A DNA stretch of 64,000 bases from Eutrigla gurnardus (Eukaryota > Chordata > Actinopteri > Perciformes > Triglidae), in the NCBI GenBank assembly GCA_963514095.1, contig OY741275.1:27196554-27260553 (forward strand). Direction: 5' to 3'. The first letter of the stretch is position 1. Every line of letters begins with the position of its first letter. Position numbers and translations under genes: made by a program. Below are positions 8,998-20,465 of this stretch, piece after piece. The notes beneath the pieces are model-generated. The model was given only the letters and a program-made list of their open reading frames with translations, had not been told where the DNA came from and did no database searches.

Positions 8998-11900
8998 GTA
9001 AATAACAGCAGAAACACTGAATGGTCATCAACATGTAACTGTGCAGTAAAGTGAGTTGCTAATGTGGGCTGTCAAAATGAACGCGTTAATGCAGATTTGT
9101 GGAATACAGGTAATTATTTTTTTACGCCGCTAACGTAGCAGCGCATTCGGCTTATTTGTCGTGAATAAATGCTACAACTAGTCACAAGCTAAGTTCCTGT
9201 CTTGTTGTCATCCAGCTGATAATGAAAGTAAAGGAAGTGAGCCCTGAAGTTAGCAACAATTCCGGCTCCTCCAGCTCAGGAACACTTAAGGTGGACTGAC
9301 CTTTAAGGTGGACCAGCAGTATTCTCCTTTAAGTGACAAGCTGCTCCTCTGAGTCTCTTAGCTTTTTATCTTTAATATTTCTTTTAAAGGTCCCATATTA
9401 TACTGTTTTACATCAATTCCACACAGCTGTCAGAGGTCCAACAACACTGTTTTCGATATGCATCGCCCCAAACCCATCTGTGGTCCTGAATTCCAGCTGT
9501 CTAAAAGTTGCTCAAATGAGCTCTCCTGAGAACAGGCTGTTTCTGTGTCTGCACCTTTAAATGCTAATGAGCTCCGTCTGTCATCGCCTACTTGGAGATC
9601 TGTCGGTCCGTGCGCGCTGTCGGTCCGCACTCTCTGTGCGCGGCGTCAGTCCATGCACACTGTTGGTCCACGCTCTTGGTCCGCGCTGTCCGTCCGCGCT
9701 CTCTCCGGTCGGCGCTGTCTGTCAGCTCTCTCCGTCCGCACTGTCGGGCTGGCTCTCTGCGCTGTGTTGCGAAACGCCCCCCTTTCGGATATCTCCTTTC
9801 ATCGTGCAGAGGAGTTCGGCTTATGCAAATGACTCCTTTCGTTACGTAACGAAAGGAGCTGAATCTGAACTGTAGGAGCCCCGTTGTACCAGTGGGGGGG
9901 CTGCAGAGACCATGCAGGAATTGCTTGTTTTCCTCATCCTGAGAGTTGACAGGCTCAGGGAGGACCAGTTTATAGGTGTAGAGACCAGAGAAAAAGAAAA
10001 ATAGGTGTAGAGTAGTACTCGGTATTAGCAAGTACTGAAATGTAAGTACTTTACAAACAAAAGTGGTATTGGTGCATCCATATTTGTCAAGGCTTCAAAT
10101 TCATATACACCTTCTGTCATTCTATCAATCTTTCCATTCCCACAACAATATACAGACAAGATGTGAATTTTAGGGGTTTATTTACAAATGATGATTAATT
10201 GCGATTAATCCACAGATACCTGTGATTTATCTGATTAAAAATGTTTGATTGTTTTACAGCCCTAAAAAATATATAACAGCGATTTGTATTTCAGAGCCAG
10301 GAGGAGGATCTGCCACCCGACATCAAGGACTGGAGTAAAGATCAAGTGAGAGAATGGGCTCTCTCGTTGGATGATGTGGATGACAGGGTTGCTGAGATCC
10401 TGTTTCAGGAGGACATTAACGGACCCAGTCTTCTTGTCTTAGAAACAGCAGACTTGAAAGAAATTGGTGTGAAACTCGGACCGGCAAAACTTATCATTAA
10501 TGCCCGAGATAAGGTAGTTAAATTAGAGAAAGAGAAGCCAACTGGCTCTACGAATCAGCCCGAAAGACCATGCAAGCCTTATCCATTCGCTAGGTATGAC
10601 GATACATACAGATACAAGGAGGGCAGCTTTCTGGATATTACAGAATCGGGTCCCTCAGACTTTATTGAACCCTGCCACGAGTATAAGGCTTTTAACAGCA
10701 CGACAGACGAAAGTACAATGGGCAGGTTAACAGAAGAGGTAGTTCGCTTTGCAGCCGCCTGCATGAACAGCCGCACCAACGGCACCATACATTTTGGAAT
10801 AGGAGACGAGCCGAAGCACTGCCACGGTAAGGTGTTGGGGGTGGCCGTGAAGGACAGGGAGGATTACGCGAAGAAACTAAAACCTGCCATCGATCATCAT
10901 TTTGAGCATAAACACAAACAGACCGCTCAAAGTTGCATCAAACCTCCTCGATTCGTTGGCGTTCTCAGCAGGAACGAGACATCGTGTGACAAATACGTGA
11001 TCGAGGTGGACGTAGTACCCGACTCGACGGTGTGCGCAGAAAACATCTACCACACTTTGAACATGGAATCCAAAGGCACCAAGAAAAAATCAAAAGGTAA
11101 AGAAACGGCCACACCTGACAAAAAACCATTGAAGCAATTCTATGTCCGAGACGGCGGCAGCAGCAGGGATCTCCTCGCACCGACCACATCTGCCAAACCG
11201 ATGTTTGAGTACAACCAGTTTGTTGAGGGTATGGCCCAGCGAGCCCAACTCCGAAAACAAGCTGAAGAGAAGCACCTCAGTGTGATAAAAAGCAGCACGC
11301 AAGGCTCCAGATTAAGTGATATGATAACTGGTGGATCGACCTCTTTGGATAAGTCACACTTTGAATGGTATGTGATAGTAACTAACAAGTCACATTCAAG
11401 CCACTTTGAGTCGTTGGGATTTCTTGTCGAGCTCAACCCGATAGCCGTTTTAGACTTTGATCCGGAATCGGCTAAAGATGGGTTGCAGGGTCACTTTCAA
11501 CAGCAGAGCACAGTAAATGTCCATTTACCAGCTCAGTACAAAATCACAGAAGGAGTTGAGGACATAAAGAAAAAGTTGAATTTAACCCGAACCACCAGCT
11601 GGGTATTTTGCAACGGAGGGATCGAGGAAGAGGTGCCCTCGGATGCAAACGAGTGGCTGATGGACAAGGGAGCCTCTGTCCGAGATGTGATTTCTTTCTT
11701 GTGCCGGAAAGACGTGCTTCCAAACAAGAGATTCCTCGTCATTTTCTTACTTTGGTCAACAGTGAGCGAGAAGATGGACCCTCTCATCGAGACTTTCAGC
11801 ACATTCTGGCAGGAACTCAGAGGCACAGATCAAATCCTCTGCATATGCTGCAATGAAAACGCATTCACCTCCTGGACGGACCTAGTTGACGCTCGGTGTG

Positions 11901-14800
11901 GCATCGACATCGCTCGTAGATGCATATATGAGCTCAGTTTTGCTGAAGTCAATGGCACCGTCCTTAGTCTTTTGTCAAAGAACCGTAGATCCAGCCGTTT
12001 CCTGTCCTGTGGAGGGGGGAGCAACGTGCTCTTTGAAAAGAAAGTGGAGCGTAGCCTGAACACCTTGGAGATCCTGTGCGTGAACCAATGTGAAGGAGGA
12101 AACGAGGACAAACTCGTCATCGAAGAGAACTTCTACAAAGGAGGAAAAGTGTCCTGGTGGAACTTCTATTTCTCAGAGCAGCCCGGATCCATGGCATTCA
12201 TCAAACGAGACAAGTTTGATTTTATCATAAACACTGTCGTACCGGACTTGTGCTCCCAGAGAAGAGCCTGTGTGCTGTTCAACCTCATGCATGTACCTGG
12301 ATGTGGCGGCACCACCTTGGCGATGCATACTTTATGGGCCCTCCGGGAAAGGTTCCGCTGTGCTGTCCTCAAAAACCCCACCGCTGACCTTGCCGAGGTC
12401 ACCAGTCAAGTGGTCAAACTTTTAATGTATGACCACGGTGAGCAGTTACCACGGGTCCCCGTTTTGCTGATGATCGATGACTTCGATGATAAGGAAAAGG
12501 TGTTTGACTTGCAGCAACTCATTGAAAAAGAATGTGCAAAGAAAGACATTCCGTCCAAGTCGGCACAGGTGATCCTCCTGAACTGCATGATGTCAGAGTC
12601 CTCTGAGCAGACTGAAGCAACAGAGGAGACGGTGTTCATCGGAAACAAGCTGTCCGACACGGAGCAGAAGCTGTTTGAGGAAAAACTCATAGAAATAGAG
12701 AAAGCGCACAAGAATGCGGACACGTTCTACGGGTTCATGATCATGAAGAAGAACTTTAAGCCGGAGTATGTTCAGGGTGTGGCCCGCAACACCCTGAAAA
12801 GCTTCAACATCAATCAGAAACCTGCACAGCTCCTGGCCATTTTAGCTCTGATGAACATTTACTGCAAGGGCGCCTCTCTCTCCGTCTCTCTGTGTGAGGA
12901 CTTTCTCGGGCTTCTACCAAAACCAGTTTGTGGAACCGTGAAAGTGGAAGACGGATTTGGGAAGTTTTCCACTCTGCTCACCACCTGCACCGTTGAGGGT
13001 TCGGTGGTTTTCAAAGCCGTTAAAGTGATCCATTCAAGTATCGCAAAGCACTGTTTGCAGGAACTCACAACCACACACAATGTGAACAAAGCTGAGATTA
13101 TCAACCTTCTGCTGACCTCTGATACGTTCTATGAGAGCACACAGGGCAAAGACATACTCCTGCAGAATGTTCACCACATTTTGGTGAAGAGACATTATTC
13201 CATGGAGGAATCTCACTTCTCTCCACTGATTCAAGACATTGCGAGTGAAACACCGGGACTGGAAGAGCTAGTGCTCCAAAATGCATCAAAAAGATTTGAG
13301 AAAGATGCCGTTGTCTCTCAGTTACTAGCCCGGTACTATTACCTGAAAAAGAAGGATTTCTCAGAGGCCGGAGTTTGGGCATTGAGAGCAAGAGCTCTTT
13401 CCAAAGACAGCTCATATTTCGCAGACACATCGGCACAAGTTGTCAAGTTTGAGCTGAAGAATTCCATTGAAAACTCCAAGAATGAACTCATGAGTCCTGA
13501 AAAATTGGAGACGTTTCTCAAAATGGCCCAGTCAGCGATAGATGGATTCAAGGAAACTCAGAGCCTTGCACAGAAGGAGTCATATCAACGAGTATGCCCC
13601 TTTAATACAGCAGGGTGCCTGGGAGAAATTCAGGTCGGAGTACTTGTCATTAAAGTGCTGGCAAAGACCCCCATATTTTCTTCAGACAATGTCCGCCATG
13701 ACATAATGAGCGAGGTCCTCTCTGGAAGCGTGAAGCTACAGGTCGTGGAGACAAATGATAAACGTCACAACAAGCACACGCGCTACTACTTCATCCTCAA
13801 ACAGTTTGAGGATCTACTCCACAACCTCAGATACAGGATGAAGTGTAACTTTGACTTCTTTGACACCTTTTACGTGAACTTGGGCTCCAGATCTGGAATG
13901 AAAGACTGTCGTGAGCAAGTAAAACAAAAGGAGCTCTTCAGATGTTTCCTGGAGTACACCAAGATTTTCTGCAGGACAGATTCTGCAACTCTTTTGAGGA
14001 ACAAAGCCATGAATAACATGCTGAAACTACACGAAGCAAGACAATACCTGGAGATGCAGAAAGCTGATACCTCCTCTGGGATTCTGAGTTGGCTCTCAAA
14101 GGACATCGGACCTGAAGCAATGAAGAAGATCGCCAGATTGTACGTTTTTGTTTGTGCGCCTGAACACAGGCCGACTGTGAAGGAGAGAATCAACTGGATC
14201 TACGTCAATGTTGTGTTGAGTTGTATCAAACTGGAATCACCACACATTCAGCCCTACCAGAAGCTAATTGAGCTCCTTTGCCAAGTTCTGCACGAGCCAA
14301 TCCCAATGAGTGAGAGTTTGCCGCTGCATTTCATTGCAGTCGTGCTGTTGTGGCCTCAGCAGCACCGTTCGGACGGGGTTGCATCTAAAAATGTGGGGGT
14401 GTACATCTCACAGATGAGGAACGAGTATCACAATGAGATGAAGGGAGTGTACAACAACAAGAGGCCCATTGTCCATTTCTTGCTGGGGAGGAAGCCGGGC
14501 TATCAACGACTGATACCCTTAAGGGAAATCAAATGTTGCATCCAGGGTGGTCCGGAGGAGTTTACCTCCATGTGGGAAAATGGCAAAATATGGCAAGAGA
14601 AGAAGGTGGAGGCGCGTCTCTGGAGGGCCACTGGCAAGGTGAAGAACGACTCGATCCTGGTAGATACCTGCATCCCAGATCTGAAGTTGGAAATTTCCCC
14701 GATGTTTCGCAGTCAGCTCAGTGGGCTTGGCCAGGGCTCGAGAGTGTCCTTCTTCACCGGCTTCACCATCAGAGGCCCTGTCGCACTCGACATCAACTAA
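8974..14800 (+). CDS. samd9l: samd9l-like, sterile alpha motif domain-containing protein 9-like
   Basis: Cytoplasmic innate-immunity protein. Mammalian SAMD9/SAMD9L restrict poxviruses, repress translation (a tRNA-cleaving activity is reported) and restrain growth. CDS joins 8974-8997 and 10295-14800, 1509 codons. The start ATG lies in a small exon (MADDGRVK); the big exon has no in-frame ATG before the SAM domain, and upstream of it the frame is closed by TAA at 10274. Order: SAM domain, residues about 18-88 (WSKDQVREW, GPAKLI); AlbA_2/Schlafen-like domain about 131-303 (EYKAF, NGTIHFGIGD, FYVRDGG); Sir2-like region about 360-560; STAND-type NTPase with Walker A VPGCGGTT near 675 and Walker B VLLMIDDFDD near 731; helical TPR-like region; C-terminal OB fold in the last 60 residues (WRATGKV, FFTGFTIRGP). 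Walker A lacks the usual lysine, as I recall for mammalian SAMD9/9L. Length is close to human (about 1584). No frame break. Assignment between SAMD9 and SAMD9L is not meaningful in fish. Confidence 0.92.
9384..9900. mobile_element. dispersed fish repeat (AAAGGTCCCATATTAT type) in samd9l intron
   Basis: It opens with TTAAAGGTCCCATATTATAC, typical of an abundant non-autonomous fish element. A degenerate array of TCCG(C/T)GC(T/G)CT motifs follows at 9600-9765, then a 26-bp perfect palindrome at 9833-9858. Open frames here (for example 9588-10031, minus) are repeat artefacts. The right end is uncertain. Confidence 0.5.
10295..14800 (+). CDS. samd9l: samd9l main coding exon
   Basis: A single 4506-nt exon after TTGTATTTCAG, open to TAA at 14798-14800. 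It carries every recognised domain of the protein. In mammals, too, the SAMD9/SAMD9L coding region is essentially one exon. Confidence 0.95.
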   Translation, partial: SQEEDLPPDIKDWSKDQVREWALSLDDVDDRVAEILFQEDINGPSLLVLETADLKEIGVKLGPAKLIINARDKVVKLEKEKPTGSTNQPERPCKPYPFARYDDTYRYKEGSFLDITESGPSDFIEPCHEYKAFNSTTDESTMGRLTEEVVRFAAACMNSRTNGTIHFGIGDEPKHCHGKVLGVAVKDREDYAKKLKPAIDHHFEHKHKQTAQSCIKPPRFVGVLSRNETSCDKYVIEVDVVPDSTVCAENIYHTLNMESKGTKKKSKGKETATPDKKPLKQFYVRDGGSSRDLLAPTTSAKPMFEYNQFVEGMAQRAQLRKQAEEKHLSVIKSSTQGSRLSDMITGGSTSLDKSHFEWYVIVTNKSHSSHFESLGFLVELNPIAVLDFDPESAKDGLQGHFQQQSTVNVHLPAQYKITEGVEDIKKKLNLTRTTSWVFCNGGIEEEVPSDANEWLMDKGASVRDVISFLCRKDVLPNKRFLVIFLLWSTVSEKMDPLIETFSTFWQELRGTDQILCICCNENAFTSWTDLVDARCGIDIARRCIYELSFAEVNGTVLSLLSKNRRSSRFLSCGGGSNVLFEKKVERSLNTLEILCVNQCEGGNEDKLVIEENFYKGGKVSWWNFYFSEQPGSMAFIKRDKFDFIINTVVPDLCSQRRACVLFNLMHVPGCGGTTLAMHTLWALRERFRCAVLKNPTADLAEVTSQVVKLLMYDHGEQLPRVPVLLMIDDFDDKEKVFDLQQLIEKECAKKDIPSKSAQVILLNCMMSESSEQTEATEETVFIGNKLSDTEQKLFEEKLIEIEKAHKNADTFYGFMIMKKNFKPEYVQGVARNTLKSFNINQKPAQLLAILALMNIYCKGASLSVSLCEDFLGLLPKPVCGTVKVEDGFGKFSTLLTTCTVEGSVVFKAVKVIHSSIAKHCLQELTTTHNVNKAEIINLLLTSDTFYESTQGKDILLQNVHHILVKRHYSMEESHFSPLIQDIASETPGLEELVLQNASKRFEKDAVVSQLLARYYYLKKKDFSEAGVWALRARALSKDSSYFADTSAQVVKFELKNSIENSKNELMSPEKLETFLKMAQSAIDGFKETQSLAQKESYQRVCPFNTAGCLGEIQVGVLVIKVLAKTPIFSSDNVRHDIMSEVLSGSVKLQVVETNDKRHNKHTRYYFILKQFEDLLHNLRYRMKCNFDFFDTFYVNLGSRSGMKDCREQVKQKELFRCFLEYTKIFCRTDSATLLRNKAMNNMLKLHEARQYLEMQKADTSSGILSWLSKDIGPEAMKKIARLYVFVCAPEHRPTVKERINWIYVNVVLSCIKLESPHIQPYQKLIELLCQVLHEPIPMSESLPLHFIAVVLLWPQQHRSDGVASKNVGVYISQMRNEYHNEMKGVYNNKRPIVHFLLGRKPGYQRLIPLREIKCCIQGGPEEFTSMWENGKIWQEKKVEARLWRATGKVKNDSILVDTCIPDLKLEISPMFRSQLSGLGQGSRVSFFTGFTIRGPVALDIN

Positions 14801-15563
14801 ACTTTGAGAGAAGCCTGTTCCAACATACTGCTGGACTCGTGGTAGAATCAGTCATGGGTGTTGGGAGCAAAAAAAATGGGTGGAAATTGATTCCATGACT
14901 AATTAATGCTCGCTTGCAATTGCATTTCTGTCAAATTAATTTCTGTTGATGTTATCAGAGCAATGAGTGATTATTCCTTATATATCATATTCTTTCCCGT
15001 TGATAATAATGAGTTCAACAATGTTAGCTTTGCTTCTATTTACAGCTAATTTTCTCAAGTGACAGAAATCAACCTCAATCAATCCTGGTAATTAACTACA
15101 TAACATGTTGAGGGCCAGTCAGCTGTTATTGATCAAAACGGGGAACCTCGTTATAAGGGATCAGCTGTTGCACTGTTAGTGTTTAAGAAGTGGGTCGGAG
15201 GTTTACATTTAAAAATGAATTGAGTTGCATCGTTAATGAATGTCATGCTATGCTACCTCTCTGTGTGCATACCTGGCTCTGCACATCGCACTGATACCCT
15301 TGTTTTTGTTGGGGGGAAACATTTATAAGCAGTCTTAAACAACAATGCTCAAACTTCTTGAAAAATGTATTTTTTTTATACTTGTATACTATTGTTAAAT
15401 GAGTCCTGTTATTATGAAAAAAAAAGCCAAATTATGACGCCTGAGAGCGAATTCAACATTTACCTTCTGATTTAATGAAGTAAATGTGTTCTACCGCAAT
15501 TGAATAATATTGTTCCACGAAATGAAATAATCTGCATGGTACAATTTGATTTATAAAAATAAA
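14801..15563 (+). other. samd9l: samd9l 3'UTR (probable)
   Basis: AT-rich single-copy-looking sequence after the stop. The first canonical polyadenylation signal on this strand that I find is AATAAA at 15558-15563. Later AATAAA motifs, around 16190 and 16310, could also be used. Confidence 0.4.
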
Positions 15564-17430
15564 AATGACATACTTGAACAACCGTGTAAGATGTGTTTTT
15601 TGTGTATGATTGATGTGTTTCAAACTTTTAATCAACATTTTGAAAAAAAATGTCACATACGTAAAACAACTCTTGAATTTAACATCATCTACTTCTAAAT
15701 ACGCTACAGATTATTTTCTTGATTATGATTTTGTGTGTTTATTCATAAACTGATCTGATTTTAATCAAACAGTTTGTACCTTTGGTGTGGTTCAAGCTTT
15801 GGACTCAATGAAATGATGCTTCATTGGCGTTCGTTATATCGATGGAAAATATATTTTTCCGCTCTTCTCGACCGGCTCTAAGAGTTTGATTGAAGGATGG
15901 TTCGGCCAATCAACGGCTTTTTGTTTCCAGTGGCTTCTCGGATTGTTGCTTCTTTTCCAATCAAACAGAAACACATCACTGACCTAAAACTTGTGCTACA
16001 ATGTTTTATTTTCATGCTTTATTTAACTATTTAGTTATAAATGAACACATATATGAACATGTAGTTAAGGTTGTCAGCTCAATATCTTAGAGATAGTTTG
16101 GGTCAAGCTTCTTATCTGTAGCCCACGCTGTAAAATAATGAAGATTGTGATGAAATCACAAATAATAGAAATAAATCTGAGGAATAAAAGAAGAAAACAT
16201 TCAGATCAAATAGTCGAGCTGATATAATATCACACTTTTAAAATAAAAATTCAGGACAAAAAAAAGTGTTTAACAAAATTGCTTCACATTTGGCTCATGT
16301 TTCAAAATAAAACATTTATTATTTATTATTATTATCAACCACGTTTATGTATTTTTAGAGGCAGGAAAACGTTCAGGGGTCTAATCAAAGCCCACTTTTT
16401 TAGATTTACATGTGTCACTAAATATGAAGCGATGAGGGCCAGTGAAGGATGCTCTTACCTGGATCACACACAGGGGGGCGCCACAAGCTCAGAAATGACT
16501 GACTTGTGTTTCTGACTGTCCAGACATGAAATAAGATGAAATAACTCACGTTAGATTTTATTCCACTGATCAGATTAAATTCATCAATGCGTTAAAATTT
16601 AACAAATAGCAAAGTAGGAAACCTAAAACTCAGTATCCAGAAGTGCATTGTACTAAAGCATTGTGTTAACAAGCCTTATTTAATAATGTAGTTATTCAAT
16701 TCTAATATTTTATTTATGTAGCCTCAGACGGCTTTACAGTCGGTAAAAAACAATCTGAAAAACATTTTGACTGAAGAAAAAAGAAGAAACCTCGGAGACG
16801 CTGAAGACGATCCTCCTCCAGGACGGACAGAAGACGATTGTCAAGTTTACTGAAAGTTATAAAAATACACACTTTTAATGAAGCAAATGTGATTTATTTA
16901 TTTATTACTGTGAACACAAACCACATCACGTCCAGACATCCTGTTTAGTTGGTCAGTTAATATCTCTTTTTTTAGGCCAAAGAGATAAATCTGAGGATTG
17001 AAAATAACCAGATTAAATTTATTCCCCAGCTGATCAAATTCTCTTTTGAAACAATGTTTTTTCGGACAAAATAAATAATTGTTTCACAAAAATGCTTCAC
17101 ATTTTGCTCATAAAGACGGCACTTTGACACAAACACATGTTAATATAAGAATGTGGGTTTTTATTTGACCTGTTGAGCTAATTATCAAATAATCTACCGG
17201 TACTTGCTTGTTTTGGTCCAAATTAAAATAACTGCTTGATGATTATCTTTTTTCACAAACTTTATTTATACAGCACTTAACAAAACAAAATGCTTCACAG
17301 GGAGAAAATAATAACAAATAAATAAATTATAAAATTATATGATTAGCAAGATTAAAATAATAAAGCAGAAGCAGGAAACTCGGATAAAATCAGCCGATGT
17401 TTTCTGATCAAAGTCAAACTTAGAGAAGAC
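15564..17430. other. AT-rich intergenic DNA with degenerate repeats
   Basis: Contains two relics with wording common in fish repeats: 16690-16840 (TTTATGTAGCCTCAGACGGC, then AAGAAACCTCGGAGACGCTG) and 17245-17300 (CTTTATTTATACAGCACTTA, AATGCTTCACAGGGAG). No gene is visible. Confidence 0.45.
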
Positions 17431-20123
17431 GCTGAAAGTTAGAAGTGGACTTTTATTGTTGAGAGGGAAGTTAAAGGTAAGAAATGCAGGTTGTGACGGC
17501 CCCCTCTGATTGGCTCCTCGGCTGGTTTCCGTCTGCAGACTGATTGGAGGGTAATCAGCATCATGTGACACACCTGGGCCGGTGTGCTCCGTGTAGAAAA
17601 GCCCGAGCAGCAGGCGGCTCGTGTTGGTTCGTCCATATGAATCCCCACCAGCACCTCCTCATGCTCCTGCACGCCGCTGACTCCACAGACTCCTCCCATC
17701 ACGCCGTTTCACCTCCTCAGACGCATCTTTTAGTTGATAAATCACGTCTCCTGTTTCTGTCCCGGTTTCAGAGCCGAGCTGGGAGTTTAGATGATCCTGG
17801 ACTAAATTATTCATATCCCCATATTACTCTGAAACATACTGGAATCATCATTTATTTTATTGCATCACGTATAGAACACATCTTTTTATGAAGATCATAA
17901 AGGACCATTTAAAAAGTAATATATAAATAAAAATGTTAAACTAGCAACAGTTTTTTATCGCAACCTCAGAAGATTGTAAATATCACAAAGTAAAACAGTG
18001 AAATGAAAAGAGCACTCCACTGTTTGTTTCTGCAAAGAAAGAAGCAGAACCAGAGACACATATGTGCTTCTTGTCAAAACCTGAGGCCTGCATTACCCAT
18101 GATGCAACGTGATTTCAAACTGACATGCAAGAACAGCCGCAGTCACAAATGATGAAATTATTAATTAATAATCAGACAGTACTGTTTATATATGTTTTAA
18201 AAATGAATCTGTTAAATAATCAAACCAGACAGACGTGAGACAATGTGAACATTTTATGTCACGTTTGCCAAAATAATTAAAAAATATCATCCTGATAATC
18301 ACCAAAATATACTTAAAACTCTTAAATTGGCTCTAAAACATTCTGGAATCACTTCACATTATTAAGAATAATATGTTTTTTTCTGTTTGAAAAATAATCC
18401 CATTTTAAATAAGATGATCACGGTCTCCCAGAGATGATTCAGTCAAGATAAAAACACCTAATCAATCAGTGTTATTGACGAGGACGCGGCCGGGTGACGA
18501 CGCAACTTCCTGCCGGAGCGAGAGCCAATCAGAGCTGCGTGACTCACGTCTGACTAAGACCTTTGTTGCAGGAAAGACTCCCTCTTCCTTTGAGCAGTTT
18601 TTATGATTTGTTCTGTATTTAGAGTTCCTTCGGTCGGTCAGCGGAGGAACTCGATCCCGATCTTCTCCAGCCATAAAGTGCAGCTGTGCATTAAAACGCT
18701 GAGCCGGCTGAACATCGGGAGGAAAACTCCGGGTCAGCTGTGTGACATCACGGGCCGGCGTCGGCGTCAGACTCGTTGGTAGAAAGTTTGATTCAAGTGT
18801 TTTTCTTCTTTAGAGTCAAAGAGTTGAATAACAGCGGTTCTCATCAAGCCCAAAATACACGACCCCGTTGACCTCCCTCCCGAAAGTCCACCACCACCCG
18901 ACCCCCGACCCCCCCACTCTGTCCGCCGGCTCTGAGTTATAACCTCCAGCGCGCCGGCGGGGGAGGGGGGGGTTGTTGGGGGAGCACAATGTGACGATTG
19001 TGATTGTATTTTAATTCTGATGGCGAAGTGAAAAAAGATAGCTTCCTCTGAGAGCGGGGGAGATTTATGGGCCCTGTCCTGGCCGCCGGCCCCACATCCT
19101 CTCTGATCTGCTTTTACTCCGGCGACCCCTCGACCCTCGGGGGTCATTAGAGAGCCCCCCAAATGGTCCGGCTGGCCGCCAGCCCACCTCACACCGCTTG
19201 TTTTCCAATCAAATCACTATATTTAACGGGGACGCGGGCTGCAGGGCCAAGTCCAAACAGACATCTGTTTGAAATTGTTCCTCGCAATTATTTCACACAG
19301 AAGTCCCCCCTCCCCTTCCGCTCTCCTCGCACCACTTTGGTCTTTTGTTTGTTGTTGTTTGTTTTGAGCACAGCCTCCCCCTCTGGATGGCTAATGGACA
19401 GAAATGAGGGGGAGGGGGGGGGGGGGGGGGGGCTGGGAAGTGGGGTGGCGGCGAGGGTCTGGTCCTTGAACATGGAAGCGCTGTCAGAGGAGAGTAGGAA
19501 CCAGCACAAAGCAGGGACCAGGTCTGACTGTGAGGGGCTCGGGTCTACTGCCAGATCACATGACGTCTCCATCAACACGTCGCTTCCATACGCCGGTGGC
19601 AGGAGGGCTGTAAAGCCACACTCGTCTGACAGATGCACTTACTGTGATTATTGGTTATCTGCTTTTTGGGAAAGAATGAGATAAATAACAAGGTCCGAGT
19701 GGTTTTGGTCCAAACAACGTTGATAGTCAGTTGGATTGCTTCTGAAATCACAGATTTACTAGAAAACCCCCAGAAAGATGTTTTGTGTGTGTTGCATTCA
19801 GGTGCACTTAAAAGGACCGTCATCCTTCTTAAGTCTCGATGACTTGGCCCAGGAACCGGCTCCTCTCTGGCACCTCTAGTGGGCACAACGTGAATTAACA
19901 CAAAGGATCCGAGTCACGAAAGGCCGAAAATTTAGTATTTTTGAAATTTAGTTTTTAGGCTCACATCTTTGCGGCCGATCTCAAAAACTACGCAATTTAC
20001 ACCAAAACTGTCCAGACTGTATGGTAGATGTTGTGGTGAACTGCTACTGTGTTTTAGCATGCTAACACTTAGCACACAAGGCAAAGTACTAATGAAAACT
20101 AGAAAACATCGTGGGGGGTGTAA
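17431..20123. other. intergenic DNA, GC-richer single-copy blocks
   Basis: No exon was recognised. 18480-18560 has a CCAAT box (18525-18529) and an AP-1-like TGACTCA (18540-18546). 18985-19300 is a non-repetitive block described separately. A run of about 26 G, with one T-free interior, sits at 19407-19432. Confidence 0.45.
18985..19300. promoter_or_regulatory. candidate conserved non-coding element
   Basis: Non-repetitive, without an open frame of note, and mixing AT-rich homeodomain-like strings (GTGATTGTATTTTAATTC, CGCAATTATTTC) with GC-rich stretches. It lies in the convergent gap between samd9l and gli2. Conservation cannot be tested here. Confidence 0.25.
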
Positions 20124-20465
20124 GGGGATGCTTTAGGGGGCGGGGCTTACCTGCTGATTGACAGGTCGCTACCACGCTACCAATGCTAGTTAGCTACTAA
20201 GATGACTTTAACACTTAGCTGTAAAGTTGAACCTTGAATCGTGAAGCTAACTTTGTTAGCAGCTTCACACCAGAATCCACATGGATCCAGATCCAGTAAA
20301 GGTGCTGCTCGGGCATCAGATCCACCCGTCGCTCCTCCACAGTCCCATATATGGTCACTTCCTTCCCTGGTTGTCAATCCAAGATGGCAAGTGCCAAAAT
20401 GCCGAACGTGGCCGTAGTCAGCAAACCGATGTGTGACGTCACCATGACGACGTCCACTTCCTACG
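20124..20465 (+). repeat. dispersed repeat family A, copy 3
   Basis: Runs from GATGCTTTAGGGGGCGGGGC through CACGCTACCAATGCTAGTTA and GTTAGCAGCTTCACACCAGA to GTGTGACGTCACCATGACGA. It is the most complete plus-strand copy in the window. Confidence 0.85.

Noticed and set aside
9588..10031. 147-codon minus-strand ORF and overlapping plus-strand ORFs
   Set aside because: They lie in a dispersed repeat with a degenerate short-motif array; no homology recognised.
10346..10348. GTG at 10346 as the samd9l start
   Set aside because: It falls inside the SAM domain (DQ-VREW) and non-ATG starts are rare in vertebrates; an upstream exon supplies an ATG in phase.
16690..17300. A transposon gene
   Set aside because: Only short degenerate repeat wording is visible; no reverse transcriptase or transposase frame was found anywhere in the window.
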